A DNA stretch of 64,000 nucleotides from an uncultured Litoreibacter sp. (GTDB taxonomy: Bacteria; Pseudomonadota; Alphaproteobacteria; Rhodobacterales; Rhodobacteraceae), in the NCBI GenBank assembly GCA_947501685.1, contig CANMWQ010000003.1:62001-126000 (forward strand), given 5' to 3'. A program made the translations under genes and the position numbers. The notes under the pieces were generated by a model, which did not search any database, was not told the origin of the DNA, and worked only from the letters and a program-made list of their open reading frames with translations. The first letter of the stretch is position 1, and each line of letters opens with the position of its first letter. Shown one piece after another: positions 34,340 to 43,507 of the stretch.

Positions 34340-34936
34340 ATGAAAGACCAGCCAAATTCTGATTTTCGCCACGATTTCGTGCGCGAGCCCGGCGGGTTGA
34401 AACACAATCCGGCCCTGGTGCTGAATGCCGATTACCGCCCGCTTTCTTATTACCCTCTGTCGCTCTGGACGTGGCAGGAGGCCGTAAAGGCCGCGTTTCT
34501 GGACCGGGTAACGATCTTGTCCGAATATGAAGAGGTTGTGCGGTCGCCGACGACGGAAATTCGTATCCCGTCGGTGGTGGTGCTGAAAGACTATGTCAAA
34601 CCGCAGCGCAAGGTGGCGTTTACGCGGTTCAACTTGTTCCTGCGCGACGAGTTTTGCTGTCAATATTGCGGCTCGCGCGGGGAGCTGACCTTTGACCACG
34701 TGTTGCCGCGCGCCCGTGGCGGGGTGACCAGCTGGGAAAATGTTGTTGCGGCCTGCTCGACCTGCAACCTGCGCAAAGGCTCGAAACTGCTGAAGACCTC
34801 TGGCATGTCGTTGCGCAAACCGCCGCGCAAGCCGGGCTCTGAAGAGCTGCGCAATATGGGGCGGAAATTCCCGCCGAACCATTTGCATGAGGCGTGGATT
34901 GACTTCCTCTACTGGGACGCCGAACTTCAGGAATGA
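34340..34936 (+). CDS. HNH endonuclease family protein
   Basis: Protein of 198 aa with a C-terminal-half HNH module: CQYCGSRGELTFDHVLPRARGG, then N in TSWENVVAACSTCNLRKG. Two CxxC pairs form the zinc site and FDHV carries the catalytic histidine. The N-terminal half (PALVLNADYRPLSYYPLSLWTWQEAVKAA) is typical of the widespread chromosomal HNH proteins of unknown role, not of restriction or phage enzymes. Its stop overlaps the ureohydrolase start (ATGA). Confidence 0.87.
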   Translation: MKDQPNSDFRHDFVREPGGLKHNPALVLNADYRPLSYYPLSLWTWQEAVKAAFLDRVTILSEYEEVVRSPTTEIRIPSVVVLKDYVKPQRKVAFTRFNLFLRDEFCCQYCGSRGELTFDHVLPRARGGVTSWENVVAACSTCNLRKGSKLLKTSGMSLRKPPRKPGSEELRNMGRKFPPNHLHEAWIDFLYWDAELQE

Positions 34937-35889
34937 GCGATTTTTTCCATCCGGTTGCGGGCACCGTCTTGCCGCGTTTCGCAGGTGTGCCGACCTTTAT
35001 GCGGCTGCCTTACCTGACATCTGATCACCCGCGTTTGAGTGAGGTGGAGCTGGGCTTTTACGGCATGCCTTGGGATGGCGGCACGTCGAACCGCCCCGGC
35101 GCGCGGCATGGGCCTCGGGCCTTGCGCGATGCGACCACCATGATCCGCGCCCAGCACCCGGTCAGCAATATACGGCCTTTTGAGGCGATGAACTGCGCCG
35201 ATCTGGGCGACGTTCAGATCAACCCGGTGGAGCAGGACAGCTCGCTGGCCGCGATGACGAAATTCGTGTCCGAAATGTTGGCCCGCGGCACGCGGCCTTT
35301 TGGGGTCGCGGGGGATCACCTGTGCACGCTGCCTGTCTTGCGCGCGATTGCTGAAAGCGGCACCAAGCCTGCGTTGCTGCTCTATGACAGCCATACGGAT
35401 CTGTTCCCGCCCTATTTTGGTAGCCCGGTTCTGACCCATGGGAACCCGTTTCGGATGGCGGTGGAGGAGGGGCTGATTGATTGCGAGCGCTCCGTCATGA
35501 TCGGGATGCGTGGCACCATGTATGATGCGGATGACCGCGAGTTTGGGGCCAAGCATGGGATCACGATCATCCCGATGCATGAGGCGTTTGAAGCGGGGCT
35601 TGTGGCCACGGTTGAGCGGGCCAAAGCGATCATCGGCGACGCGCCCACATATTTCAGCTTCGACATTGATTTCATCGACCCCGCTTTTGCGCCCGGAACG
35701 GGCACGCCGGAGGTGGGTGGGCCGACCAGTGCGCAAACGCTGGATATGATCCGCGCAGCCCAAGGCCTGAACTTTATCGGCGCGGATCTGGTCGAAGTGT
35801 CACCGCCCTTTGACAATGGCGGGATCACCGCGTGGCTGGGGGCCTCTGTGATGTTCGAGATGCTGTGCCTCATGGCGCCGCAGGGCTAG
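34933..35889 (+). CDS. Ureohydrolase (agmatinase/guanidino-acid hydrolase family), copy 1
   Basis: Mn-dependent ureohydrolase of 318 aa that releases urea from agmatine or another guanidino compound. Metal ligands are in place: GDH in GVAGDHLCTLP, DSHTD in LLYDSHTDLF, and DIDFID in FSFDIDFIDPAFAPGTGTPEVGG. GDHS reads GDHL and the loop after DSHTD is longer than in copy 2 at 49.7 kb, suggesting a different substrate. ATGA overlap with the HNH gene; the stop shares CTAG with the convergent radical SAM gene. Confidence 0.87.
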   Translation: MSDFFHPVAGTVLPRFAGVPTFMRLPYLTSDHPRLSEVELGFYGMPWDGGTSNRPGARHGPRALRDATTMIRAQHPVSNIRPFEAMNCADLGDVQINPVEQDSSLAAMTKFVSEMLARGTRPFGVAGDHLCTLPVLRAIAESGTKPALLLYDSHTDLFPPYFGSPVLTHGNPFRMAVEEGLIDCERSVMIGMRGTMYDADDREFGAKHGITIIPMHEAFEAGLVATVERAKAIIGDAPTYFSFDIDFIDPAFAPGTGTPEVGGPTSAQTLDMIRAAQGLNFIGADLVEVSPPFDNGGITAWLGASVMFEMLCLMAPQG

Positions 35890-36845
35890 CCTGAACAGCT
35901 GGCCCCGCCGAGGACGCAGAATTTTGCGCAATGGGGGTGATTGAGCTGCACCGCGCCTTCGGCCTCCGCGAGGGTCTGGCCCAGCTCGAACTCCGCGTCA
36001 TAGGGCAGAAGCGTGCAGGCCAGCACGGCGGGTTTGTCCGCCCCGCGCCGTTTGACCACCATCCGGGAGGAGGCGCACATCAGAGCGTCGGGGGATTTGT
36101 CGAGGATGCCCCAACAGGCCGTTGTGATTTCCGGCACTTCGACATTGGTGTCCATTTCCGGAAATATCACTGTCATAGCGGGATCTTGCGCGTCGATCTT
36201 AAAGTTATGCTGGGCAAAAAGATCGGCAAAACCCGCGCGGGCGGCCTCTTGCGTTTCATCCCACATAGAGCGCCCGGCGACGGCCAGCTTGGCTCCTTGG
36301 TCGCGCAGCCAGATCATGCCTTCGATTGTCTTGTCGAATGCGCCGGACCCGCGTTCCTTGTCGTGCAATGTCTCCGACCAATGGTCGAGCGAGACCCGGA
36401 AGGTGATCTTGCCGCCGAACTCTGTGATCAGCTCTGATAGGCCAGCGCGCACGGATTTGCGCATCATCGGGCGCATGGCGTTGGTCAGGATCAGCACCTC
36501 GTAGCCACGCTCCAACGCTGCGCGGGTCATGGCGTTCATCTCGGGGTTCATATAGGGCTCGCCACCGGTAAAGGCGATCTCGCGCACACCCCATTTGCGG
36601 GTTTCAAGCTGGTCGAGATAGTCAGCGACCTCCGCGCTCGTCAGGTAGACCAAGGCGTCATTGGTGGGCGAGGACAGGATATAGCAGTTGGTGCATTCGA
36701 TGTTGCACAGCGTCCCGGTGTTGAACCACAGCGTTTGCGGGTTGCTCAATGCGACGCTGGCGCGGGGCTCGCCCCTTGAGGTCACCAGCGGGTCCTGGAA
36801 CTTGCCCTGATTGGCAGTGGCGGCCTGGTTCACTTGGTCTTTCAT
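35886..36845 (-). CDS. Radical SAM protein with extra C-terminal cysteines
   Basis: Radical SAM enzyme of 319 aa. The [4Fe-4S] motif is CNIECTNCY (CxxxCxxC), with AFTGGEPYMNPEM as the SAM-binding GGE motif. A cysteine-rich end (HCAKFCVLGGASC) suggests a SPASM-like auxiliary cluster, typical of peptide or protein modifiers. Start chosen at ATG 36845 behind GGAG; an extension to 36899 has no support. Divergent from zwf and convergent with the ureohydrolase. No precursor peptide gene was seen nearby, and the substrate is unknown. Confidence 0.8.
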   Translation of the reverse strand: MKDQVNQAATANQGKFQDPLVTSRGEPRASVALSNPQTLWFNTGTLCNIECTNCYILSSPTNDALVYLTSAEVADYLDQLETRKWGVREIAFTGGEPYMNPEMNAMTRAALERGYEVLILTNAMRPMMRKSVRAGLSELITEFGGKITFRVSLDHWSETLHDKERGSGAFDKTIEGMIWLRDQGAKLAVAGRSMWDETQEAARAGFADLFAQHNFKIDAQDPAMTVIFPEMDTNVEVPEITTACWGILDKSPDALMCASSRMVVKRRGADKPAVLACTLLPYDAEFELGQTLAEAEGAVQLNHPHCAKFCVLGGASCSG

Positions 36846-36991
36846 CTGGTCGCTCCGAGATAGGTCACAGCGGGTGTAAAGTGTGCGTGACAGAAACAAA
36901 AGACCCTCTGGGATAGCTAACGGGAGTGTGATTGTTTGCCCTCAATGACACTCATGCTAGACATTCGGCAGGCGGGAAATTAAGCACGGGC

Positions 36992-37005
36992 TGTTACCGC
37001 TAACA
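36992..37005. promoter_or_regulatory. LacI-type operator upstream of zwf (TGTTACCGCTAACA)
   Basis: Matches the perfect palindrome before edd at 13 of 14 positions. It ends 39 bp before the zwf start, a position suited to repression. It links zwf-pgl-pgi and edd-eda into one predicted regulon. Confidence 0.65.
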
Positions 37006-37044
37006 TTGCGTGCATGTCGCGCCCCACGAAGGACAGATGTCGCT

Positions 37045-38499
37045 ATGGTTTCTCGCATTATTCCGGTCGAGCCGTTTGATTTGGTGATCTTTGGGGGGAC
37101 GGGCGACCTGGCGCGCCGCAAAATCTTGCCGGGGCTCTATCGCCGATTCTGCGCGGGGCAAATGCCCGACGATGCGCGGGTGATCGGGGCGGCACGCGGC
37201 GATCTCAGCGATGATGATTTCCGCGACATGGTCGGCGCGGCGATCGAGGAATTCGTCCCCAAGGACCGCCGGGACGCCAAGACCATAAAGGAATTCATCA
37301 GCAGGCTGCATTTTGTCACCGTTGACGCCAAGGGCACGGATGGCTGGGATGCATTGGCAAAGCTGGTGCGCAAGGATGTGGTGCAGGCGTTCTATTTCTC
37401 CGTCGGCCCGTCGCTCTTTGGCGATCTGGCCACGCGGCTGCACAAACATAAGATTGCCAACGCGGAGGCCCGGCTGGTTGTCGAAAAGCCCTTTGGCCGC
37501 GATCTGGAAACCGCGAAAGCGCTGAACGCGGTGCTGGCGAGCAGTTTTGACGAAGGGCAGATTTACCGTATCGACCATTATTTGGGCAAAGAAACCGTGC
37601 AGAACCTGATGGCCGTGCGCTTTGCCAATGTTCTGTTCGAGCCGCTGTGGAACGCGCAATATATCGACCATGTGCAGATCACTGTTGCGGAGACGGTCAG
37701 CGTGGACGGGCGCGGGGCTTACTATGACAAGTCGGGCGCGATGCGGGATATGGTGCAAAACCATTTGATGCAGCTGTTGTGTTTGACGGCGATGGAGCCT
37801 CCATCGCGGTTTGATCCTGATGCGGTGCGCGACGAAAAGCTGAAGGTGATCCGGGCTTTGGACGCGGTGCCAGTCGAGAATATCGTGCGCGGCCAATACG
37901 GGCCCGGTGACGATGTGGAGGGCTATGTCGAGCATTCCGAGAACCCCGACACCAAGACGGAGAGTTTCATCGCGATGAAGGTCGATATCTCCAACTGGCG
38001 CTGGAAGGGCACGCCGTTTTACCTGCGCACCGGCAAGCGGCTGAAAGCGCGCATGTCTGAGATCGTTATCACCTTCAAAGAGACGCCCCATTCGATTTTT
38101 GGCGAAGATGCAGGCAGCCATGCCAATGTGCTGACCATCCGCTTGCAGCCTGACGAGGGGATGGATTTGCGCGTCACCATCAAGGAGCCGGGGCCGGGCG
38201 GTATGCGGCTGGTTGATGTGCCGCTGGATATGACCTTTGCCGACGCGCTTGGGCCCGAGGCGGAGGACGTGCCGGATGCCTATGAGCGCCTGATCATGGA
38301 TGTCATTCGCGGCAACCAGACTTTGTTTATGCGCGGTGACGAGGTGGAGGCCGCATGGGCCTGGACCGATCCGATCATCGCGGGCTGGACGGAACGCGGC
38401 GACAGGCCGCAAAGCTATGAGCCGGGCAGCTTTGGCCCGGAAGATGCGTTGATGCTGCTGCACCGCGACGGGCGTAGATGGAGGGAGATCCGCAAATGA
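37045..38499 (+). CDS. zwf: Glucose-6-phosphate 1-dehydrogenase
   Basis: NADP-linked dehydrogenase of 484 aa, glucose-6-phosphate to 6-phosphogluconolactone. The coenzyme motif is VIFGGTGDLARRK, and the active-site RIDHYLGKE starts at residue 174 followed by TVQNLMAVRFAN. FYLRTGKRL lies in the C-terminal half. Start chosen at ATG 37045 behind GAAGGA; the in-frame extension to 37006 has no family support. First gene of zwf-pgl-pgi with 4-bp overlaps throughout; operator at 36992. Confidence 0.95.
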   Translation: MVSRIIPVEPFDLVIFGGTGDLARRKILPGLYRRFCAGQMPDDARVIGAARGDLSDDDFRDMVGAAIEEFVPKDRRDAKTIKEFISRLHFVTVDAKGTDGWDALAKLVRKDVVQAFYFSVGPSLFGDLATRLHKHKIANAEARLVVEKPFGRDLETAKALNAVLASSFDEGQIYRIDHYLGKETVQNLMAVRFANVLFEPLWNAQYIDHVQITVAETVSVDGRGAYYDKSGAMRDMVQNHLMQLLCLTAMEPPSRFDPDAVRDEKLKVIRALDAVPVENIVRGQYGPGDDVEGYVEHSENPDTKTESFIAMKVDISNWRWKGTPFYLRTGKRLKARMSEIVITFKETPHSIFGEDAGSHANVLTIRLQPDEGMDLRVTIKEPGPGGMRLVDVPLDMTFADALGPEAEDVPDAYERLIMDVIRGNQTLFMRGDEVEAAWAWTDPIIAGWTERGDRPQSYEPGSFGPEDALMLLHRDGRRWREIRK

Positions 38500-39161
38500 A
38501 ATTTGTCGAATATGCCGACCGTGACATGCTGATGATCGACCTTGCGCAACATCTGGCAGGCGAGCTGAACGAATGCCTGATGACGCATGAGCATGCCAGC
38601 TTTGCTGTCCCCGGCGGCACCACGCCCGGCCCGGTCTTTGACGCGCTTTGTGCAGCTGATCTTGATTGGGCACGGGTGCATGTGATGCCCAGTGACGAGC
38701 GCTGGGTGGATGAAAGCTCTGAGCGGTCCAACGCCCGGTTGATCAAGTCGCGGCTGCTGACGGACCGGGCCGCGCGCGCTCAGTTCGTGCCGTTCTTTGT
38801 CCCCGGCCAAGAAGCCGAGGCGGCAATGGAAGGGCTGTCCAAGACGCTGGCCCCGGAGCTGCCGATCTCCATCCTGTTGCTGGGGATGGGGGCGGATATG
38901 CACACGGCCTCGCTGTTTCCGGGTGCGGCCGAACTGGATGAGGCGCTCAGCACGCAAGCCCCCGTCATGGCCATTCACCCCGAAGGGCAGGAGACCCGCG
39001 TGACCCTGACCGCAAAGGCGCTGAGCGGCGCGATGAACACCCATATTCTGATCACCGGCGACGATAAACGCGCGGCGTTGGATCGCGCGATGACCCTTGA
39101 CGCGCATCAGGCCCCGGTCAAAACAGTGCTGGCAAACGCAACAGTGCATTGGGCGGCATGA
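38496..39161 (+). CDS. pgl: 6-phosphogluconolactonase
   Basis: Lactonase of 221 aa (DevB/SOL type) hydrolysing 6-phosphogluconolactone. Landmarks are SFAVPGGTTPGPVFDAL, RVHVMPSDERWVDE, SERSNARLI and LLLGMGADMHTASLFPG. Start at ATG 38496 overlaps the zwf stop (ATGA); its own stop overlaps the pgi start. Confidence 0.94.
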   Translation: MKFVEYADRDMLMIDLAQHLAGELNECLMTHEHASFAVPGGTTPGPVFDALCAADLDWARVHVMPSDERWVDESSERSNARLIKSRLLTDRAARAQFVPFFVPGQEAEAAMEGLSKTLAPELPISILLLGMGADMHTASLFPGAAELDEALSTQAPVMAIHPEGQETRVTLTAKALSGAMNTHILITGDDKRAALDRAMTLDAHQAPVKTVLANATVHWAA

Positions 39162-40762
39162 TGGAAAAAGCAATCTGGGACGAATTGAAACGCATCGCGG
39201 CCACGCGGCCTGTCATCGCGGAGTTGTTCGCCAAGGATGAGGGCCGGGCGCAGGCCTTTTCCGTCAGTTATGACGAGATGCTCTTGGATTTCTCCAAGAC
39301 CCAGATCACCGGCGAGACGCAGGACTTCCTGCTCTCCATGGCCAAGTCGGCGGATGTTGAAGGCAGGCGCGACGCGATGTTTTCCGGCGCGCGGATCAAC
39401 GAGACCGAGGACCGCGCCGTGCTGCACACGCTGCTGCGCCATATGGGCGATGGCCCTGCGGGGGTGGACAAGAAAGAGCTGAGTGAAGTGCGGCGGATCC
39501 GGGCAGAGATGGCCTCTTTCGCGGCTTCGGTGCGGGATGGCGGTTTCAAGGGGCAGGGCGGCAAGATCACGGATGTGATCAATATCGGCATCGGCGGCTC
39601 TGACCTTGGCCCGGCCATGGCCACGCTGGCGCTTGCGCCCTTTCATGACGGGCCGCGGCTGCATTTCGTCTCCAATGTCGATGGCGCGGATCTGGCGGAC
39701 ACGTTGAAGGGCCTCGACCCGGCGACAACGCTGGTGATTGTCGCCTCCAAGACCTTCACAACGATTGAAACCATGACCAATGCGCGCAGCGCGTTTGAGT
39801 GGATGAACAAGGTCGTGGATCAGCCCGGCGCGCAGTTTGCCGCCGTTTCCACCGCCGAGGAAAAGACGGCGGATTTCGGCATCGACAGCGCGCGGGTCTT
39901 CGGGTTCGAGGATTGGGTTGGCGGGCGTTATTCGGTTTGGGGTCCTATCGGGCTGTCGCTGATGATCGCCATTGGACCGGAGGCGTTTGACGCGTTTCTG
40001 GACGGTGGCTGGGCGATGGATCGGCATTTTCAGGACGCGCCGCTGTCCGAGAACATGCCGGTGCTTCTGGCGCTGGTCGGGCTGTGGCACAATCAGGGCT
40101 GCGGCCATGCGACCCGCGCTGTGCTGCCCTATGACAACCGCTTGTCCCGGCTGCCTGCTTACCTGCAACAGCTGGAAATGGAGAGCAACGGCAAGTCCGT
40201 CGCGATGGATGGCAGCGATCTGCCGGTCAATTCCGGCCCCGTGGTCTGGGGCGAGCCCGGCACCAATGGGCAACATGCGTTCTACCAGCTGATCCACCAA
40301 GGCACGCGGGTGATCCCTTGCGAGTTTATGGTGGCCAAAGCGGGCCACGAAGACGATCTGGCGCATCACCATGCGCTGCTTGTCGCCAATTGTCTTGCGC
40401 AGTCAGAGGCGTTGATGGTGGGCCGCTCCCTTGAAGAGGCCACCGCGATCATGGCTGCCAAAGGGCTTGAAGGTGCGGAGCTGGAGCGGCAGGCGCGGCA
40501 TCGGGTCTTCCCCGGCAACCGGCCTTCGACCACGCTCGTCTACCCCAAGCTGACGCCATATGTTTTGGGCCAGATCATCGCGCTTTATGAGCACCGGGTG
40601 TTTGTCGAAGGGGTCATCCTTGGCATTAACTCCTATGATCAATGGGGCGTTGAGCTGGGCAAGGAACTTGCCAATGCGCTGACGCCGATCCTTGAGGGGA
40701 CGGAAAGCGACGCGGCCAAGGACGGCTCGACACGGATGCTGTTGGGGTATTTGCGCGGCTAG
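39158..40762 (+). CDS. pgi: Glucose-6-phosphate isomerase
   Basis: Isomerase of 534 aa interconverting glucose-6-phosphate and fructose-6-phosphate. Landmarks are INIGIGGSDLGPAMA, VIVASKTFTTIETM, the signature VGGRYSVWGPIGLSL, GEPGTNGQHAFYQLIHQGT with the catalytic histidine, and a C-terminal NSYDQWGVELGK. It starts ATGATG on the pgl stop, so either 39158 or 39161 may be used. Its placement lets fructose-6-phosphate recycle into the ED route. The stop shares CTAG with the convergent thioesterase. Confidence 0.95.
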   Translation: MMEKAIWDELKRIAATRPVIAELFAKDEGRAQAFSVSYDEMLLDFSKTQITGETQDFLLSMAKSADVEGRRDAMFSGARINETEDRAVLHTLLRHMGDGPAGVDKKELSEVRRIRAEMASFAASVRDGGFKGQGGKITDVINIGIGGSDLGPAMATLALAPFHDGPRLHFVSNVDGADLADTLKGLDPATTLVIVASKTFTTIETMTNARSAFEWMNKVVDQPGAQFAAVSTAEEKTADFGIDSARVFGFEDWVGGRYSVWGPIGLSLMIAIGPEAFDAFLDGGWAMDRHFQDAPLSENMPVLLALVGLWHNQGCGHATRAVLPYDNRLSRLPAYLQQLEMESNGKSVAMDGSDLPVNSGPVVWGEPGTNGQHAFYQLIHQGTRVIPCEFMVAKAGHEDDLAHHHALLVANCLAQSEALMVGRSLEEATAIMAAKGLEGAELERQARHRVFPGNRPSTTLVYPKLTPYVLGQIIALYEHRVFVEGVILGINSYDQWGVELGKELANALTPILEGTESDAAKDGSTRMLLGYLRG

Positions 40763-41253
40763 GCTTTGCTCGCGCCGTCGCGGGTGATGAAGGTGGAGGT
40801 GACCTCCTCACTCAGCGGCTTTTTCGCGCCGGTCGCGGCGTCTAGCTGCACCAGCACGGAGCTGCCCGTGGCTTGCAGGCCCTGATCCGTCCAGACGGCA
40901 TAGTCCATCACCCAAGATGTGTTGCGAAAGCTCGAGGTGCGGCCGGTGACCATGTAATCCTGACCAAAGACCATCTCCTTGATGAACTCGGCTGTGATTG
41001 ATTTCAGCACGATCCGTGGGCTGGCGGGGCCGTAATCCGACAGGCCGTAATCGCGCAAATAGGAGATGCGGAAGGTCTCGAACCAGCGCAGATAAGCGGT
41101 GTGATTGACATGGTGCAGCGCGTCAATCTCGCCAAAACGCACCCGGTCGGCGGTGCCATAGCTCCACGGCGGGGGGATGCCCATCGCGCGCAAGTCGTCT
41201 GTATAAGTCGCTGTGTGATACTTCATGCCCGCCGCATAAGAGATATGGCGCAT
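40759..41253 (-). CDS. 4HBT-fold acyl-CoA thioesterase
   Basis: Hotdog-fold thioesterase of 164 aa (YbgC/4-hydroxybenzoyl-CoA thioesterase group). The conserved segment VRFGEIDALHHVNHTAYLRWFE carries the catalytic-type aspartate and the HVN motif; SITAEFIKEMVFGQDYMVTGR follows. A second start at ATG 41226 (MKYHTATYT) is equally plausible and gives 155 aa. It lies downstream of tRNA-Gly on the same strand. Acyl-CoA substrate unknown. Confidence 0.8.
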   Translation of the reverse strand: MRHISYAAGMKYHTATYTDDLRAMGIPPPWSYGTADRVRFGEIDALHHVNHTAYLRWFETFRISYLRDYGLSDYGPASPRIVLKSITAEFIKEMVFGQDYMVTGRTSSFRNTSWVMDYAVWTDQGLQATGSSVLVQLDAATGAKKPLSEEVTSTFITRDGASKA

Positions 41254-41285
41254 GAGTGCAATCAGGGGATGAGTTGCGTTGATTT

Positions 41286-41359
41286 TGGAGCGGGTAACGG
41301 GAATTGAACCCGTAACTTAAGCTTGGGAAGCTCGCGTGATACCTTTTCACCATACCCGC
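41286..41359 (-). tRNA. tRNA-Gly (anticodon CCC)
   Basis: Full cloverleaf on the minus strand: acceptor GCGGGTA/TACCCGC, D stem GTGA/TCAC, anticodon loop TTCCCAA with CCC at 41325-41327, T stem ACGGG/CCCGT with loop TTCAATT, discriminator T, and encoded CCA at 41286-41288. The outermost anticodon-stem pair (27-43) is C-A, not paired. Total 74 nt with CCA. It reads GGG codons. Confidence 0.93.
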
Positions 41360-41416
41360 TCGGTGACGCCTGAAATAGGGGCGGTGCGCGCCAGCGTCAA
41401 GCGTCTATCGGCGGGC

Positions 41417-43450
41417 TCAACCGCGTCTGCGCCGCCTGCGACCGCCGCCGCTACCATCCCCGCCGCCTGTGTTGAAATTGACCTGTGGCAGGGTGACCAC
41501 GGTGTTGAGGATCGGGAAAGGGTCAGCGGAGTTGGGGATGGCGGAGGCGTTGACGAAATGCTCCTGAAAGCGCGGCTCAATCGCGGTTTCGATCTTGTGG
41601 ATGTCACGCACGGTCTGCTCGATCTCCGTACGGGCCTCTTTGTTCAAAAGGGCGATGCGCGCGCCGGTGCCCGCCGCGTTGCCTGCCGATGTGACCCGGT
41701 CCAAAGGGCAGTCGGGGATCATGCCCAGCAGCATCGCGTGTTTGGGGGAGATATGCGCGCCAAACGCGCCTGCCAGCACCACCCGGTCCACAACGTCCGT
41801 GCCGAATTTATCCATGAGAAGGCGCGCGCCTGAATAGAGCGCGGCCTTGGCCATCTGGATCTCGCGAATGTCGCGATTGGTGACGGTGATTTGGCGCTCG
41901 CTATCCTGCCAGACCAGATAGGAATGGGTGCGCCCGTCGAGAAAACACCGCTCCGTCCCGGTCTGCTCTGGGGAGCCGATCAGGCCGGGGCCATCGACAA
42001 GGCCTGCCAGTCGCATCTCCGCCACCAGCTCGATGATGCCAGAGCCACAAATGCCTGTAACACCAGTGGCTTGGATGGCGTCTTTGAAGCCGTCCTCGTC
42101 GGACCACAGCTCGCAGCCGATGACCTGAAAGCGGGGCTCTTTGGTGACGGGATCAATCTCCACATGTTCAATCGCGCCGGGGGCTGCGCGCTGCCCAGAG
42201 GAGATCTGTGCGCCCTCAAAAGCAGGCCCGGTGGGCGAGGAGCAGGCCAGCACTTTCTCCGTGTTGCCGAGCAGGATTTCGGCATTGGTGCCTACGTCCA
42301 CGACAAGGACCAAAGTGTCGGACTTGTTTGGTTCCTCCGACAGCGCCACAGCCGCCGCATCCGCGCCGACATGGCCCGCGATGCAGGGAAGAATATAGGC
42401 CTGAGCGGTGCTGGCGAGGGTCAAGTCCAACTCCTGTGCGGGCAGGGAGACGGCATCAGAGGTGGCCAGCGCAAAAGGCGCCTGACCCAGCTCGTACGGG
42501 TCGATGCCCAGAAACAGGTGGTGCATCACCGGATTGCACACGAAGACCGCGTCAAAGATCAGTGATTTGTCGATTTCCGCCTCGGCGGCGACCTGGGTGA
42601 AGAGCGCATTCATGCCCTCGCGCACGGCGGCGGTCATTTCCTCCGCGCCGCCGGGGTTCATCATCGAATAGCTGACCCGGCTCATCAGGTCCTCGCCAAA
42701 GCGAATTTGCGGGTTCATCAGCCCGGAGGAGGCCACAACCTCCCCCGTGCGCAGATCGCACAGATGCCCCGCGATGGTGGTGGAGCCCAGATCCACGGCC
42801 ATCCCGTAGACGGAGCCCTCGTAATAGCCCGGCCAGATTTGCAGGATATGGGGCAGGTTGCCGTCGCGGCTGTGATGCACGGCGCAGGTGATTTTCCACT
42901 CGCCTTTGCGCAGAGCAGGCTGCAATTGGGTGAGAATAGACAGATCCGCCTTGACGTCCTCGATGCCCCATTCGGTTTGCAGAGCATGTGTCAGCCGTTG
43001 TAGGTCGCCCGACGGGTCATGCATGTCGGGCTCCTGCACCTCGACATAATAAAGCCGGATGGCCGGATCGAGCGTGATATCGCGTGCCTCGACACGTTTG
43101 CGGACCACTTGCTTATGGACCTGACTGGTCTCGGGCACGTCGATGACAATGTCGCCCTGCACCGTGGCCTGACAGCCCAGACGACGACCCTTGGGCAGGC
43201 CGCGCTTGTCGTCATAGCGCTGCTCGACACTATTCCACTCAGACAGCGCGTCCTTCTCGACGGTGACGCCATGTTTCGGGAAATCGCCAAACGAGGGCTG
43301 GACCTGACATTTCGAGCAAATCCCGCGCCCGCCGCACACCGAGTCCAGATCGACGCCAAGCTGGCGTGCGGCGGTCAGAACAGGGGTGCCAATGGGGAAA
43401 TGGCCGCGCTTTCCAGACGGGGTGAAGATCACGAGGGGATCAGTGGCCAT
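41417..43450 (-). CDS. RACo-type reductive activator of corrinoid proteins
   Basis: Protein of 677 aa. An N-terminal [2Fe-2S] ferredoxin domain (VCGGRGICSKCQ plus the later CQATVQG cysteine) and a linker lead to an ASKHA ATPase-like domain (YGMAVDLGSTTIAGHL, VLVVDVGTNAEILLG, GICGSGIIELVAEM, VVLAGAFGAHI). Known relatives use ATP to reduce Co(II) back to Co(I) in corrinoid methyltransferase systems. The tail is Gly-rich and ends in RRRRRRG, echoed in the upstream methyltransferase. Last gene of the 45.9-41.4 kb operon. Confidence 0.87.
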   Translation of the reverse strand: MATDPLVIFTPSGKRGHFPIGTPVLTAARQLGVDLDSVCGGRGICSKCQVQPSFGDFPKHGVTVEKDALSEWNSVEQRYDDKRGLPKGRRLGCQATVQGDIVIDVPETSQVHKQVVRKRVEARDITLDPAIRLYYVEVQEPDMHDPSGDLQRLTHALQTEWGIEDVKADLSILTQLQPALRKGEWKITCAVHHSRDGNLPHILQIWPGYYEGSVYGMAVDLGSTTIAGHLCDLRTGEVVASSGLMNPQIRFGEDLMSRVSYSMMNPGGAEEMTAAVREGMNALFTQVAAEAEIDKSLIFDAVFVCNPVMHHLFLGIDPYELGQAPFALATSDAVSLPAQELDLTLASTAQAYILPCIAGHVGADAAAVALSEEPNKSDTLVLVVDVGTNAEILLGNTEKVLACSSPTGPAFEGAQISSGQRAAPGAIEHVEIDPVTKEPRFQVIGCELWSDEDGFKDAIQATGVTGICGSGIIELVAEMRLAGLVDGPGLIGSPEQTGTERCFLDGRTHSYLVWQDSERQITVTNRDIREIQMAKAALYSGARLLMDKFGTDVVDRVVLAGAFGAHISPKHAMLLGMIPDCPLDRVTSAGNAAGTGARIALLNKEARTEIEQTVRDIHKIETAIEPRFQEHFVNASAIPNSADPFPILNTVVTLPQVNFNTGGGDGSGGGRRRRRRG

Positions 43451-43507
43451 GTGATCTTCCTTTGATCAAAGAGATATCCCTAGTATCAGTCATTTACGCA
43501 GCGATGC

